Shown piece after piece: positions 24,973-34,364 of a stretch of 62,536 nt of DNA. A program made the position numbers and the translations under genes. Origin of the DNA: Lachnospiraceae bacterium (GTDB taxonomy: Bacteria > Bacillota > Clostridia > Lachnospirales > Lachnospiraceae). Under the pieces are notes generated by a model that made no database searches, was not told where the DNA came from, and worked only from the letters and a program-made list of their open reading frames with translations. The stretch lies in the NCBI GenBank assembly GCA_017405805.1, contig JAFQZU010000031.1:1-62536 (forward strand), given 5' to 3'. Every line of letters begins with the position of its first letter. The stretch's first letter is position 1.

Positions 24973-25392
24973 ATGGAAAAGAAGAGACAGCAGGACAGCG
25001 CGGACAGAAAAAAGAACAGTGAAAGCATGCAGTCTCTTCCCGAGAGCTTTCGCCATGCGTGGGACGGGATCATCGTCTGTATCAGGGACGGGCGCAACAT
25101 GAAGATCCATTGTTTTGCCGCGGTCATGGTCACGATCTTCGGGTTTTTGCTGCACATTTCCGTCACGGAATGGTGCATATGCCTGACCCTGTTCGGTTTG
25201 ATCATGGGGCTGGAGACCGTCAACACCTCCGTCGAAGCGGTGGTGGACCTGGTGACGGACGAGTGGCGCCCCCTCGCCAAAAAAGCGAAGGACACCGCCG
25301 CCGGAGCGGTACTGGCGGCCGCGATCATGGCCGCGGTCATAGGGTGTATTATTTTTGTGCCGAAGCTGTGGGGCCTTTTCCTGCAGCGGTGA
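24973..25392 (+). CDS. dgkA: DgkA-type diacylglycerol/undecaprenol kinase
   Basis: 139 residues with a hydrophilic N-terminal ~40 residues and then three membrane helices. The active-site signature ETVNTSVEAVVDLVTDEW with PLAKKAKDTAAGAV is typical. In Gram-positive bacteria this family usually phosphorylates undecaprenol, recycling the lipid carrier for cell-wall synthesis, rather than diacylglycerol. AGGAAAGGA precedes the ATG. It heads an operon with a small helical protein and UbiB. Confidence 0.9.
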   Translation: MEKKRQQDSADRKKNSESMQSLPESFRHAWDGIIVCIRDGRNMKIHCFAAVMVTIFGFLLHISVTEWCICLTLFGLIMGLETVNTSVEAVVDLVTDEWRPLAKKAKDTAAGAVLAAAIMAAVIGCIIFVPKLWGLFLQR

Positions 25393-25412
25393 CGGATATA
25401 CAGGAGGACATT

Positions 25413-25625
25413 ATGGACAGCAGACTGAGCGAAGGACTGAAAAGGGTCGTGTATATGGGGATCGGCGCGGCCGCGCTGACCGTGGAGAAGACCGGCGAGA
25501 TCCTGGATCTTCTCGAAGCCAAGGGCGAACAGACGGTGGAGCAGGGAAAGGAACTCAACCAGGAGCTTCGCCGCAACGTGAAAAAGACCTTTGAGGAGTC
25601 GAAAGAAGAGGCTGAAGAAGAGTGA
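25413..25625 (+). CDS. Small coiled-coil protein preceding UbiB
   Basis: 70 residues from ATG 25413 behind AGGAGG. A short hydrophobic segment (VVYMGIGAAALTVEKTGEIL) is followed by a strongly charged helix ending in EESKEEAEEE. The length and pattern resemble the phasin-like small helical proteins that often accompany ubiB in Clostridia. The stop overlaps the UbiB GTG start by 4 bases (GTGA), so the two are translationally coupled and may interact. Confidence 0.75.
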   Translation: MDSRLSEGLKRVVYMGIGAAALTVEKTGEILDLLEAKGEQTVEQGKELNQELRRNVKKTFEESKEEAEEE

Positions 25626-27205
25626 GTTCTGAAATCGACAACCGGGACCGGCTCAGGGAGATCAGGGAGGTCCTGCGAAAACATCATATCACCCGCGGGA
25701 TCACACCGGAGAAGCTCCGCGCGATCCTGGAGGAGCTGGGCCCCACCTATGTAAAACTGGGCCAGATCATGTCGCTCCACTCCGACGTCCTGCCGCAGCG
25801 CTACTGCGACGAGCTGCTTAAGCTCACATCGGAAGTGGCGCCCATGCCCTTTGAGACGGTGGAGGAAGTGATCAATCACTCCTACAGGGAGGACTGGCAC
25901 CAGATCTTTGCGTCCATCGAAGAGGAGACGCTCGGCTCGGCTTCCATCGCCCAGGTGCACAGGGCGAAGCTCCTGGACGGCCGGGACGTGATCGTCAAGG
26001 TGGAGCGAAAGGGAATATACGATATCATGGCCAGGGACATCGGCCTTCTGAAGCGGGCCGTGCGCTTCCTGCCGCCCGTGGGCGGGCTCAAGAACGTGGT
26101 GGACCTGGAGATGGTCCTGGATGAGCTGTGGGCGACGGCGCAGGAGGAGATGGACTTTCTGAAGGAAGCCGCCAATCTGGAGGAATTTGCCCGCAACAAC
26201 GAGCAGGTCCGGTATATCCGCGTCCCCAAACTCTTTCACGAGTACACCACTTCGCGCGTACTGGTCATGGAGTATATCGGCGGCTGTCCCATCGACGACC
26301 GCGAGAGCCTTCTTTCGGACGGGTACGATCTGCAGGAGATCGGGCGAAAGCTCGTCAACAACTATGTCAAGCAGGTGATGGACGACGGCTTTTTTCACGC
26401 GGACCCGCATCCGGGGAACGTCAAGGTAATGGACGGAAAGATCGTCTGGATCGACATGGGCATGATGGGCCGGCTCACCGCGCGGGACAGAAAACACATC
26501 GCGAGAGCGGTGCGGGCCATCGCCGTGGGAGACATTTCCCTTTTAGAAAGCGCCATCCTGGAGCTGGGAGACATTCAGGGAAAGGTGGACTCGGGCAAGC
26601 TCTACGGGGATCTGCGGGAACTGATCGAGCGCTACGGGAAAGCTTCCATGGGGAGCATCGACGCCGTCGAGTTCTTCAAGGATACCATGGAGATCATGAA
26701 GAACAACGGGATCCGCCTGCCGCACGGAATGACCATGCTGGTGCGGGGCCTGACCCAGATGCAGGGCGTCCTTCTCAGCATCAGCCCGGACATCAACATG
26801 GTGGAGATCGCGGCGGCGAGACTCAAGGAGGAGATCCGGCAGAACTTCGATCTTAAGGAGGAGGCCGCAAAGGCCGGAAAACAGCTGTACAAGGCGGCGG
26901 ACACGTCCCTTGACCTGCCGCCCCTCATGAAGGAGGCCATAGAGGAGTACCTGAGAGGACAGGCTAAGCTCAACCTGGATCTGGATGCGACGCGGAAGTT
27001 TTCCCAGCTCATGCGGAAGCTGGTGCGCAACCTGGTCATGGGCCTTTGGGTCACGGCGCTCCTGATCAGTTCCAGCATCATCTGTACGACGGACATGAAA
27101 CCCAAGATGCTCGGGATACCGGCACTGGGCTTTTTCGGCTATATCCTCGCATTTATCATATGCCTGTATGTCTTCATAAGGCACTGGTTCACACGCAATC
27201 AATGA
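25622..27205 (+). CDS. ubiB: UbiB/AarF/ABC1 family atypical kinase
   Basis: 527 residues. The family-specific KxGQ motif is in PTYVKLGQIMSLHSDVLP (residues ~38-55). The Ala-rich loop LGSASIAQVHRAKL replaces the usual glycine loop. The catalytic DGFFHADPHPGN and metal motif WIDMGMMGRL follow near residues 255-285. Two membrane helices are at the C-terminus. UbiB proteins support isoprenoid-quinone metabolism in respirers. Here, beside an undecaprenol-type kinase, a role in other isoprenoid lipids is possible but unproven. The GTG start overlaps the preceding gene. Confidence 0.9.
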   Translation: MSSEIDNRDRLREIREVLRKHHITRGITPEKLRAILEELGPTYVKLGQIMSLHSDVLPQRYCDELLKLTSEVAPMPFETVEEVINHSYREDWHQIFASIEEETLGSASIAQVHRAKLLDGRDVIVKVERKGIYDIMARDIGLLKRAVRFLPPVGGLKNVVDLEMVLDELWATAQEEMDFLKEAANLEEFARNNEQVRYIRVPKLFHEYTTSRVLVMEYIGGCPIDDRESLLSDGYDLQEIGRKLVNNYVKQVMDDGFFHADPHPGNVKVMDGKIVWIDMGMMGRLTARDRKHIARAVRAIAVGDISLLESAILELGDIQGKVDSGKLYGDLRELIERYGKASMGSIDAVEFFKDTMEIMKNNGIRLPHGMTMLVRGLTQMQGVLLSISPDINMVEIAAARLKEEIRQNFDLKEEAAKAGKQLYKAADTSLDLPPLMKEAIEEYLRGQAKLNLDLDATRKFSQLMRKLVRNLVMGLWVTALLISSSIICTTDMKPKMLGIPALGFFGYILAFIICLYVFIRHWFTRNQ

Positions 27206-27227
27206 GAAGAGATCTGGAGGGACCGAT

Positions 27228-28307
27228 ATGAAGTTTTTTATGCCTGCGGAAATCGTGGAAGAAAAGAACTGCGTGATCGCAAACGGGGCGAGGATCGCCG
27301 CGCTGGGCTCCAAGGCGCTGATCGTGACGGGGAGACATTCCGCGGTCAGCAACGGATCGCTGCGGGATGTGATCATTGCCCTGGAGGACTACGGGTGCCA
27401 TCATCTTTTATTTGACCGGGTCGAGGAGAATCCCTCCGTGGAGACCGTCATGAAGGCGGCGGATATGGGCATCTCCGGAAAGGTGGACATGGTGATCGGG
27501 ATCGGCGGCGGCTCCCCCATGGACGCGGCCAAGGCCATCGCCCTGATGATCGCCCACCCGGGTGAGAGCTGGGAGTATATGTATGACCAAAACGCCGACT
27601 CCTCCCGCCTTCCCCTCGTCCTCATCCCCACCACGGCGGGGACGGGCTCGGAGACCACGGGCGTCTCGGTCCTGACGAGACACGACATCGGCAAAAAGGG
27701 ATCCATCCCCCACGTGCTCTTCGCCGATCTGGGCCTTCTGGACGGGAAATATCTGGAGAAGGCACCGCGTTCCGTTCTGGCCAACACCACCATGGACGCC
27801 TTCTGCCACATGGCAGAGAGCTATATCAACACAGCCTCGACCGATTACAGCCGGATGTGCGTGGACGCGGGACTGAGGATCTGGGCAAAGAGCAGGGACG
27901 TGATCGCCGGCAGACGCAAAGCCGTGCCGGAGGATTACGCCAATATGCTGCGCGCCTCCTGCATGGCCGGCATGGCCATCGCCCACACCGGGACTGTGAT
28001 CCCGCACGCGCTCAGCTATACGCCCACCTATCATCTCGGCATGGCGCACGGCAAGGCCTGCGGCTGGTTTATGGGAGGCCTTCTGCGGGAAGCACCTGCC
28101 GCGGACAGGGATTATCTTCTCCACACGGCCGGTTTTGCGGATCTGGACGAGTTTGACGAGTATTTCAGGGATACCTGCGGATTTGAGGAGATCTCCGCGG
28201 AGCTTTTGGAAAAGGCGATTGCCGGACTTCTGGCCGACCCCGCAAGACTTGCCAAGGTGCCTTTTGCCGCGGACGAAGCCATGCTGCGCAGAATCTGCAG
28301 ACTGTGA
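27228..28307 (+). CDS. Iron-containing alcohol dehydrogenase
   Basis: 359 residues of the Fe-ADH family. The nucleotide-binding GGGSPMDAAKA is near residue 95, the GTGSE motif is near 140, and the metal ligands lie in DAFCHMAE and further His-containing segments (HTGTVIPHAL, GMAHGKACG). It interconverts an aldehyde and an alcohol with NAD(P)H; the substrate cannot be predicted. GGAGGG precedes the ATG. It ends in a 4-base overlap with the TPR gene and belongs to the dgkA-ubiB operon by spacing. Confidence 0.9.
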   Translation: MKFFMPAEIVEEKNCVIANGARIAALGSKALIVTGRHSAVSNGSLRDVIIALEDYGCHHLLFDRVEENPSVETVMKAADMGISGKVDMVIGIGGGSPMDAAKAIALMIAHPGESWEYMYDQNADSSRLPLVLIPTTAGTGSETTGVSVLTRHDIGKKGSIPHVLFADLGLLDGKYLEKAPRSVLANTTMDAFCHMAESYINTASTDYSRMCVDAGLRIWAKSRDVIAGRRKAVPEDYANMLRASCMAGMAIAHTGTVIPHALSYTPTYHLGMAHGKACGWFMGGLLREAPAADRDYLLHTAGFADLDEFDEYFRDTCGFEEISAELLEKAIAGLLADPARLAKVPFAADEAMLRRICRL

Positions 28308-29035
28308 CGGGCGGTGACCGTATGGGAGACGGAAGAAGCATTCCCCAGCAGCGCATCATACAGAAGATGGACGAATATATGGGCCGCCGGGACTACGCGG
28401 GCGCGGAGCGTCATCTCCTCTACTGGCTGGAGGAGGCGAAGTACTGCGGGGACCGGCGCGGGGAACTCATGGTCCGCAATGAGATGATCGGGCATTACCG
28501 CAAGACGGGGGAGAAGGAAAAGGCCTTCGAAAGCATCGATCAGGCACTGCGTCTTCTGGAAGCGCTGGACTACCGGGGGAGCATCAGTGCGGGGACGACT
28601 TACGTGAATGCGGCGACCGCCTGCAGTGCTTTCGGCATGGACGGCCGGGCGCTGGAACTGTTCGAAGAGGCGCGGGAGGTTTATGAGAACAGCCCGGCTG
28701 TGCAGCCGCAGCTCCTGGGCGGGCTGTACAACAACATGGGCCTTGCCTGCGCGGCGCTGGGCCGCTTTCGGGAAGCGGACGTCCTCTACCGGATGGCCCT
28801 TGCGCAGATGGAAAAGGTGTCCGGCGGCGAACTGGAGCAGGCCATCACACTCATCAATATGGCGGAGGCGGCAGAGCGGGAAAAGGGCATGGAGCAGGCG
28901 GACCGGGAGATCGCGGACCTTATGGACCGGGCCCTGGAGCTGCTTGAGACGCCGTCGCTCCCGCGGGACGGGTACTATGATTTCGTGCGGGAGAAGTGTG
29001 CCCCCGCCTTTGCGCATTACGGCTATATCCTCTGA
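28304..29035 (+). CDS. Tetratricopeptide-repeat protein
   Basis: 243 residues from a GTG that overlaps the previous stop (GTGA); ATG 28322 is an alternative start. At least three TPR-like helix pairs are visible: RNEMIGHYRKTGEKEKAFESIDQAL, the NAATACSAFGMDGRALELFEEAREVY pair, and NNMGLACAALGRFREADVLYRMAL. It is a cytoplasmic protein-interaction scaffold of unknown partner. It is the last gene of the dgkA-ubiB operon, followed by a strong terminator. Confidence 0.82.
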   Translation: MTGGDRMGDGRSIPQQRIIQKMDEYMGRRDYAGAERHLLYWLEEAKYCGDRRGELMVRNEMIGHYRKTGEKEKAFESIDQALRLLEALDYRGSISAGTTYVNAATACSAFGMDGRALELFEEAREVYENSPAVQPQLLGGLYNNMGLACAALGRFREADVLYRMALAQMEKVSGGELEQAITLINMAEAAEREKGMEQADREIADLMDRALELLETPSLPRDGYYDFVREKCAPAFAHYGYIL

Positions 29036-29038
29036 CCG

Positions 29039-29063
29039 CCGGGCTTTTGCCCGGCTTTTTTTT
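29039..29063 (+). terminator. Strong intrinsic terminator after the TPR gene
   Basis: CCGGGC-TTTT-GCCCGG is followed by eight Ts. It closes the dgkA-ubiB-adh-TPR unit. Confidence 0.92.
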
Positions 29064-29111
29064 CTGCATTTTTTCAGTACCGGTAAAAATGGGCTTTTTT
29101 TGCTTTATTAC

Positions 29112-29140
29112 TTGCCAAAACGGGACCTATGCAATAAAAT
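29112..29140 (+). promoter_or_regulatory. Promoter of the peptide ABC importer operon
   Basis: TTGCCA (29112-29117), a 17-base spacer and TAAAAT (29135-29140). The leader to the start codon is about 80 bases. Confidence 0.65.
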
Positions 29141-29225
29141 GACTTCGGCATCAAAACATTCGGGCGATATGCCCCACATTGACCTCTCAAAGGAGAGAGG
29201 CAGTGATGAAAGGAGAAAAAAAGTT

Positions 29226-30857
29226 ATGAAGAAGAGAGTACTTGCAGGTATCCTCGCCTTAAGCATGACCGGCGCGCTTCTTGCCGGCTGCGGAGCATCC
29301 GGAAGCGGATCCTCCGGCAGCGCGGACGCGCAGGCGACAGAGGCGGAGACAGAGGAAGCTGCGGCTGAAGAGGAAGCCGCTCCCGAGGCGGAAGAGGCGC
29401 CGGCGGAAGGCGGAGCGACCGCAGAGCACGCGGCGACCAATGAGATCGTGATCGGCATCGCACAGGATCTCGACCGCAGCCTGGATCCCCACTACACGGT
29501 GGCGGCCGGAACCAAGGAAGTTATGTTCAACGTCTTTGAGGGACTGGTCAAATACGATTCCAACGGCGATACCATTCCTGCAGTCGCGGCCGAAGCACCG
29601 GAGATCTCCGAGGACGGCCTGACCTATACATTTACGCTGCGCGACGGCGTGAAGTTCCACAACGGCGAGACGGTGGATCTGGACGACGTGATCTATTCCA
29701 TCACCCGCTGCAGGGACGACGAGAACGTCAACTCCCAGACAAGGACGGGACTTGCCTGCATCGCCGATCTGCAGAAGGACGGCGACAACAAGCTGGTCAT
29801 GACGCTCTCCGAGCCCAACACCGAGCTGATGTCCCTTCTGACCCTGGCAATCATTCCCTCTGACTATGATCAGCAGGACACGGCGCCCGTCGGCACCGGC
29901 CCTTACAAATTCGTCTCCCGCACCGCGCAGGATTCCGTAGTGCTGGAGAAGTTCGCGGATTACTGGGGAACGCCCGGCAATCTTGACAAGATCACCTACA
30001 AGATCAACGAGAACGCCGAGGGCCTGATGAACGGCCTTAGCAGCGGCGCGATCGACCTCGTCTCCCACCTGACCACCGTGCAGACCGCACAGCTGGATGA
30101 GGAGGAGTTCAACGTGGAGACCGGCACCATGAACCTGGTGCAGGCGCTGTACCTGAACAACGCGGTAGAGCCCTTCAACGACATCAGAGTGCGCCAGGCG
30201 ATGTGCTACGCGGTCGACAGGCAGTATGTCCTCGACATGGCTTTTGACGGTCAGGGATTTTTGATCGGCTCCAACGTCTTCCCTGCTTTCACAAAGTACT
30301 TTGACGACAGTCTGACCAATTATTATGAGTTCAACCAGACCGAGGCCAAGAGGCTTCTGAGTGAGGCGGGGTACCCTGACGGCTTTGATATGACCATCAC
30401 GGTCCCTCAGAATTACGATCCTCACGTGGCTACCGGCGAAGTCATCGCCGATAAGCTCAAGGAAGTGGGCATCAACGCGACGATCAAGAAAGTCACCTGG
30501 GACCAGTGGCTCGAGGAGACTTACAACGGCCGTGATTTCCAGTCCACGGTCATCGGACTCACAGCGGATCCCCTGACGGCACGGAGCCTTCTGGAGCGCT
30601 TTAAATCCGACGCAGACAACAATTTCATCAACTACAGCAACGCCGAGTACGACGAGCTGTTCCAGAAAGCCATCACCTGCTATGACGACGCGGAGCAGAC
30701 GGAGATCTACAAAGCGCTGGAGAAGAACCTTACTGAGAACGCAGCCAGCGTATATATCCAGGATATGGCAGATATGATCGCGGTCCGCAAGGGCCTGACC
30801 GGTCTGACCTTCTATCCTCTGTACGTGTTGGATGTATCCACCCTCAAGTGGGAGTGA
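29226..30857 (+). CDS. Oligopeptide/dipeptide ABC transporter substrate-binding lipoprotein
   Basis: 543 residues of the SBP_bac_5 (DppA/OppA) family. The signal is MKKRVLAGILALSMTGALLAGC with the lipobox at Cys22. A Ser/Gly then Glu/Ala-rich linker runs to ~70, followed by the two-lobed binding domain with the typical YTFTLRDGVKFHNGE motif. It captures peptides (or nickel or opine-like ligands in some relatives) outside the cell. ATG 29226 has AAAGGAG upstream. The permease and ATPase genes follow. Confidence 0.93.
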   Translation: MKKRVLAGILALSMTGALLAGCGASGSGSSGSADAQATEAETEEAAAEEEAAPEAEEAPAEGGATAEHAATNEIVIGIAQDLDRSLDPHYTVAAGTKEVMFNVFEGLVKYDSNGDTIPAVAAEAPEISEDGLTYTFTLRDGVKFHNGETVDLDDVIYSITRCRDDENVNSQTRTGLACIADLQKDGDNKLVMTLSEPNTELMSLLTLAIIPSDYDQQDTAPVGTGPYKFVSRTAQDSVVLEKFADYWGTPGNLDKITYKINENAEGLMNGLSSGAIDLVSHLTTVQTAQLDEEEFNVETGTMNLVQALYLNNAVEPFNDIRVRQAMCYAVDRQYVLDMAFDGQGFLIGSNVFPAFTKYFDDSLTNYYEFNQTEAKRLLSEAGYPDGFDMTITVPQNYDPHVATGEVIADKLKEVGINATIKKVTWDQWLEETYNGRDFQSTVIGLTADPLTARSLLERFKSDADNNFINYSNAEYDELFQKAITCYDDAEQTEIYKALEKNLTENAASVYIQDMADMIAVRKGLTGLTFYPLYVLDVSTLKWE

Positions 30858-30893
30858 CTTTCCCTGCACGGGCAATGACTTGATAGAGTAACC

Positions 30894-30937
30894 ATGCACA
30901 GCGACAGGAGCGGGATACCGCTTCTGCCGCTGTGCAT
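30894..30937 (+). repeat. Intercistronic stem-loop between binding protein and permease
   Basis: ATGCACAGCG pairs perfectly with CGCTGTGCAT over 10 bp around a 24-base loop, which itself can pair GCGG/CCGC. No T-run follows, so it is more likely an mRNA-processing or stabilising hairpin, which would favour expression of the binding protein over the membrane genes. Confidence 0.65.
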
Positions 30938-30986
30938 TCGTGGATTCTGGTCCGGGGGGCCTGTCCGCAGAAAAGGAGTCACTGTT

Positions 30987-31934
30987 TTGAAATATGTACT
31001 GCGCCGTATTGTGACGCTCGTCCTGACCATGATCATGGTCTCTTTTCTCTCCTTCGCCGCGTTCCATCTGATCTCCGGCGATCCCGCCGTGGTGATCCTG
31101 GGAACCAGTGCGACGCCCGAAAGACTGGAAGCGCTGCGCCGGTCCATGGGGCTGGACCAGCCCTTCCTCATCCAGTATTTTCGATGGCTGGCCGGCTTCT
31201 TTACCGGCAATCTCGGCATCTCCTACAGTTATCAGCAGCCGGTGGCTGCGCTGATCATGCCAAAGCTGCAGGTGACCTTCTGCATGGTCATGCTCAGTTT
31301 TGCCGTGATCATCATTTGCTCATTCCCGATCGGCCTGTTTTCCTCACGGATCGCGGGGAGCCGGCTGGACTGGCTGCACACGACCTTTAACCAGCTGTGC
31401 ATGGCGGTGCCCGCCTTCTTTCTCAGCATCCTGGTCACATACGTGTTCGGGATCGCCCTGAAGTGGTTCCGGCCCGGGGCCTTTCCGGACCTCGCCAAAA
31501 ACCCGGTCGGCGCAATGCATTATCTTTTCTATGCGGCGGTATGCATCGCGATCCCCAGAATTGCCATGTGTGTGCGCATGATGCGAAGCACCATCATCGG
31601 GGAGATGGAGAAAAACTATGTCCGCACGGCCATATCCAGAGGAAATGACCGCGGGAGAGTCCTGCGCAGGCATGTCCTGAAGAATTCCCTGGTTCCCACC
31701 ATTACGCTTTTGGGACAGACAATGGCTGAGATCGTCAGCGGCGGCATCGTCGTGGAGCAGGTGTTCGGTATTCCCGGCATGGGGCGGTTTCTCGTACTGT
31801 CCATCTCCAACAAGGATTATCCCGTCGTGCAGGCGCTGGTCGTGATCCTGGCCTTCTGGGTCATCATGGCCGGCACGGTGGCGGATCTTCTGAACCAGAC
31901 CGTGGATACGCGTCTGAGACTGGGAGGCCGCTGA
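30987..31934 (+). CDS. Peptide ABC transporter permease (DppB type)
   Basis: 315 residues with six membrane helices. It opens with KYVLRRIVTLVLTMIMVSFLSF and carries the DppB/OppB EAA loop (RTAISRGNDRGRVLRRHVLKNSLVPTI). It forms half of the membrane channel. The start is TTG 30987 with AAAGGAG 8 bases upstream; earlier in-frame codons lie in the intercistronic hairpin. The next permease start overlaps its stop (TGATG). Confidence 0.92.
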   Translation: MKYVLRRIVTLVLTMIMVSFLSFAAFHLISGDPAVVILGTSATPERLEALRRSMGLDQPFLIQYFRWLAGFFTGNLGISYSYQQPVAALIMPKLQVTFCMVMLSFAVIIICSFPIGLFSSRIAGSRLDWLHTTFNQLCMAVPAFFLSILVTYVFGIALKWFRPGAFPDLAKNPVGAMHYLFYAAVCIAIPRIAMCVRMMRSTIIGEMEKNYVRTAISRGNDRGRVLRRHVLKNSLVPTITLLGQTMAEIVSGGIVVEQVFGIPGMGRFLVLSISNKDYPVVQALVVILAFWVIMAGTVADLLNQTVDTRLRLGGR

Positions 31935-32746
31935 TGAAAAAGAAAGTCAGGATAAACGGATATCTCGCGGCAGGTCTCATTCTGACCGCGGTCATTATAC
32001 TGTGGATCGTCGTAGGGCAGTTCTACACACCCTATGATCCGACTAAAATGAGCATGGATAAGCTGCAGGGGCCGACACTCGCGCACCTGTTCGGGACGGA
32101 CCGGTTCGGCAGGGATATATTCAGCCGGGTCATGAGGGGCTCCTGGACGACGCTCGTCATAGCGGTCTCCACCGTTGCGATCGGCTGCGTGGTCGGTACG
32201 ATCATCGGCGCTGTGACCGGATATTTCGGCGGGGCGGCCGACGAAGCGCTGATGCGCATAAACGACGCACTGACGGCCTTTCCCAGCATACTCCTCGCGC
32301 TGGTCATCATCAGCTTTCTGGGACCGGGCAAATACAATGTCACCGTCGCTCTCGGGATCGTATTTATCCCAAGCTTTGCGAGAGTGACGAGGACGGCTTT
32401 TGCCGCGCAGCGCGATGTCAACTACATAACCAGCGCGCGCCTCATGGGGGCGTCCTGGATCAGGATCCTTGTGGTGCACATGCTGCCCAACACGATCAAT
32501 GTCCTGCTCCCCGCGGTCACGATCGGCTTCAACAACGCGGTCCTGGCGGAGGCCAGCATGAGTTTTCTGGGGATCGGCGTCAATCCGCCGGACGTCTCCA
32601 TGGGATACATGCTGTCGGAGGCCCAGGGCATGATCAAGGCGGCGCCCTGGTATGCCATCAGCGTGGGCATTATGATCGCACTTCTGATCTTCGGAGTGGG
32701 TCTGATCGGCGAAGGAATGCAGCGGCTGGACAAGGAGGTGGGCTGA
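31934..32746 (+). CDS. Peptide ABC transporter permease (DppC type)
   Basis: 270 residues. An N-terminal helix, a periplasmic-type loop with HLFGTDRFGRDIFSRV (the DppC/OppC signature) and five further helices are visible, with the coupling segment SARLMGASWIRILVVHMLPNT. It is the second channel subunit. Its start and stop overlap the flanking genes, so the importer is translationally coupled. Confidence 0.93.
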   Translation: MKKKVRINGYLAAGLILTAVIILWIVVGQFYTPYDPTKMSMDKLQGPTLAHLFGTDRFGRDIFSRVMRGSWTTLVIAVSTVAIGCVVGTIIGAVTGYFGGAADEALMRINDALTAFPSILLALVIISFLGPGKYNVTVALGIVFIPSFARVTRTAFAAQRDVNYITSARLMGASWIRILVVHMLPNTINVLLPAVTIGFNNAVLAEASMSFLGIGVNPPDVSMGYMLSEAQGMIKAAPWYAISVGIMIALLIFGVGLIGEGMQRLDKEVG

Positions 32747-33570
32747 TGCTGGAAATCAGAGATCTCCACGTAAAATTCAATAATCGCGACAGAGAGGCGG
32801 TCTCGGGCGTATCCCTGACACTTAAGGACGGGGAGATCCTCGGTCTTGTGGGCGAATCGGGATCCGGAAAATCCGTGACGGCCATGAGTGTGGCGGGCCT
32901 TCTACCCAGAAAAAAATGCACGTTTTCCGGGGAAGTCCTGGTGGACGGCAACGATATGCTGCACGCAGACAGGGCGCTTTTAAGAAAGGTCCAGGGGCGA
33001 AGGATCGGCGTTGTATTCCAGGAGCCCATGAGCTCCATGGATCCCCTTATGAAGGTGGGGGAACAGGTCGAGGAGGTGCTCCTGCTCCACACCAGACTCT
33101 CTCCGGAGCGGCGCAGGGAACTGGCGCTGACCGCCCTGAGAGAAGTGGAACTGTCGAACCCGGAGGAAGTCTATGACAAATATCCGCACGAACTGTCGGG
33201 CGGCATGCAGCAGCGGGCGATGATCGCCGCTGCCGCCGTGATCAAGCCTTCCCTCCTTATTCTGGACGAACCGACGACGGCGCTGGATGTGACCATCCAG
33301 GCGCAGATACTGAAAATGCTGGCGAGACTCAACAGGGAATTCGGGATATCGATGCTCTTTATTTCCCATAACCTCAATGTCGTGCGCAAGCTCTGCAAGC
33401 GGGTCGCGGTCATGCAAAAGGGCGTGATCGTGGAGGAAGGTATCACCGAGGATATATTCTTTCATCCGCAGCATCCCTATACGCAGCATCTGATCGAGTG
33501 CATTCCCACGAGATCAAAGGTGGTCGCGCGCACCGAGCGCGCGCCGGAAATAAGAGGAGACAATGACTGA
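32746..33570 (+). CDS. Peptide ABC transporter ATP-binding protein (DppD type)
   Basis: 274 residues. Walker [10 protein letters not shown]-loop, signature LSGGMQQR, Walker [13 protein letters not shown] and the switch His in FISHN. The C-terminal [12 protein letters not shown] is the oligo_HPY element of peptide importers. It powers uptake with the second ATPase, whose start overlaps its last 8 bases. Confidence 0.93.
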   Translation: MLEIRDLHVKFNNRDREAVSGVSLTLKDGEILGLVGESGSGKSVTAMSVAGLLPRKKCTFSGEVLVDGNDMLHADRALLRKVQGRRIGVVFQEPMSSMDPLMKVGEQVEEVLLLHTRLSPERRRELALTALREVELSNPEEVYDKYPHELSGGMQQRAMIAAAAVIKPSLLILDEPTTALDVTIQAQILKMLARLNREFGISMLFISHNLNVVRKLCKRVAVMQKGVIVEEGITEDIFFHPQHPYTQHLIECIPTRSKVVARTERAPEIRGDND

Positions 33571-34339
33571 ATTACAGCACGCATCGAAAGCCCAGGAGCA
33601 GGCGAACAGCGATCTTGTCCTGCATGTGGACCATGTGAGCGGCGGCTACCGCACGGACGGCATTCTCTGGAAAAAGGGAGCCTATAAGGAGGTCCTGCAC
33701 GACGTGGACTTCACGGTCCGGAAGGGCGAGATCATGGGGCTGGTCGGAGAGAGCGGCACCGGCAAATCCACGCTGGCCAGGATGATACTGGGAATGGTGA
33801 CGCCTGAAAAGGGACAGATCATCCACTACACGAAAAGGCCGCAGATGGTCTTCCAGGATCCCTTCAGTTCACTCAATCCCGCTTACACGGTAGAGTGGTC
33901 TCTGGAGGAACCCCTCCGGATCTTCGGCAAATATGACGCGGATGAGAGAAAACGCCGCGTGCGGGATATGCTGGAGCGCGTGGAGCTTCCCACGGAATGT
34001 CTCAAGGCAAGACCGTCCGAGCTGTCGGGCGGCCAGCGCCAGAGAGTAAGTATAGCGGCAGCCCTCATCAGAAGGCCCAGATTTATCATTGCCGACGAGC
34101 CGGTATCCGCGCTGGACGTGACCATCCAGGCGCAGATACTGCAGCTTCTGCGCGACCTGCAGAAGGAACTGGAACTGAGTTATCTTTTCATCTCCCACGA
34201 TCTGAACGTCGTCTACCAGCTGTGTGACCGCGTCCTGGTCATGAAGCACGGGAGAGTGGTGGAGCAGGGAGACGTGGAGTCGGTTTACGACCATCCGAAG
34301 GAGGAGTATACGAGACAGCTCCTGGAAGCCGCGCAGTGA
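33563..34339 (+). CDS. Peptide ABC transporter ATP-binding protein (DppF type)
   Basis: 258 residues. Walker A GESGTGKS, signature LSGGQRQR, Walker [13 protein letters not shown] and switch FISHD are all intact. The C-terminal region is short and lacks the full oligo_HPY extension. It pairs with the DppD-type ATPase. The YfhO gene starts about 25 bases downstream with no terminator between, so transcription should continue into it. Confidence 0.92.
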   Translation: MTELQHASKAQEQANSDLVLHVDHVSGGYRTDGILWKKGAYKEVLHDVDFTVRKGEIMGLVGESGTGKSTLARMILGMVTPEKGQIIHYTKRPQMVFQDPFSSLNPAYTVEWSLEEPLRIFGKYDADERKRRVRDMLERVELPTECLKARPSELSGGQRQRVSIAAALIRRPRFIIADEPVSALDVTIQAQILQLLRDLQKELELSYLFISHDLNVVYQLCDRVLVMKHGRVVEQGDVESVYDHPKEEYTRQLLEAAQ

Positions 34340-34364
34340 GTACCGCAAGGTGGAGAAAAAGTAT

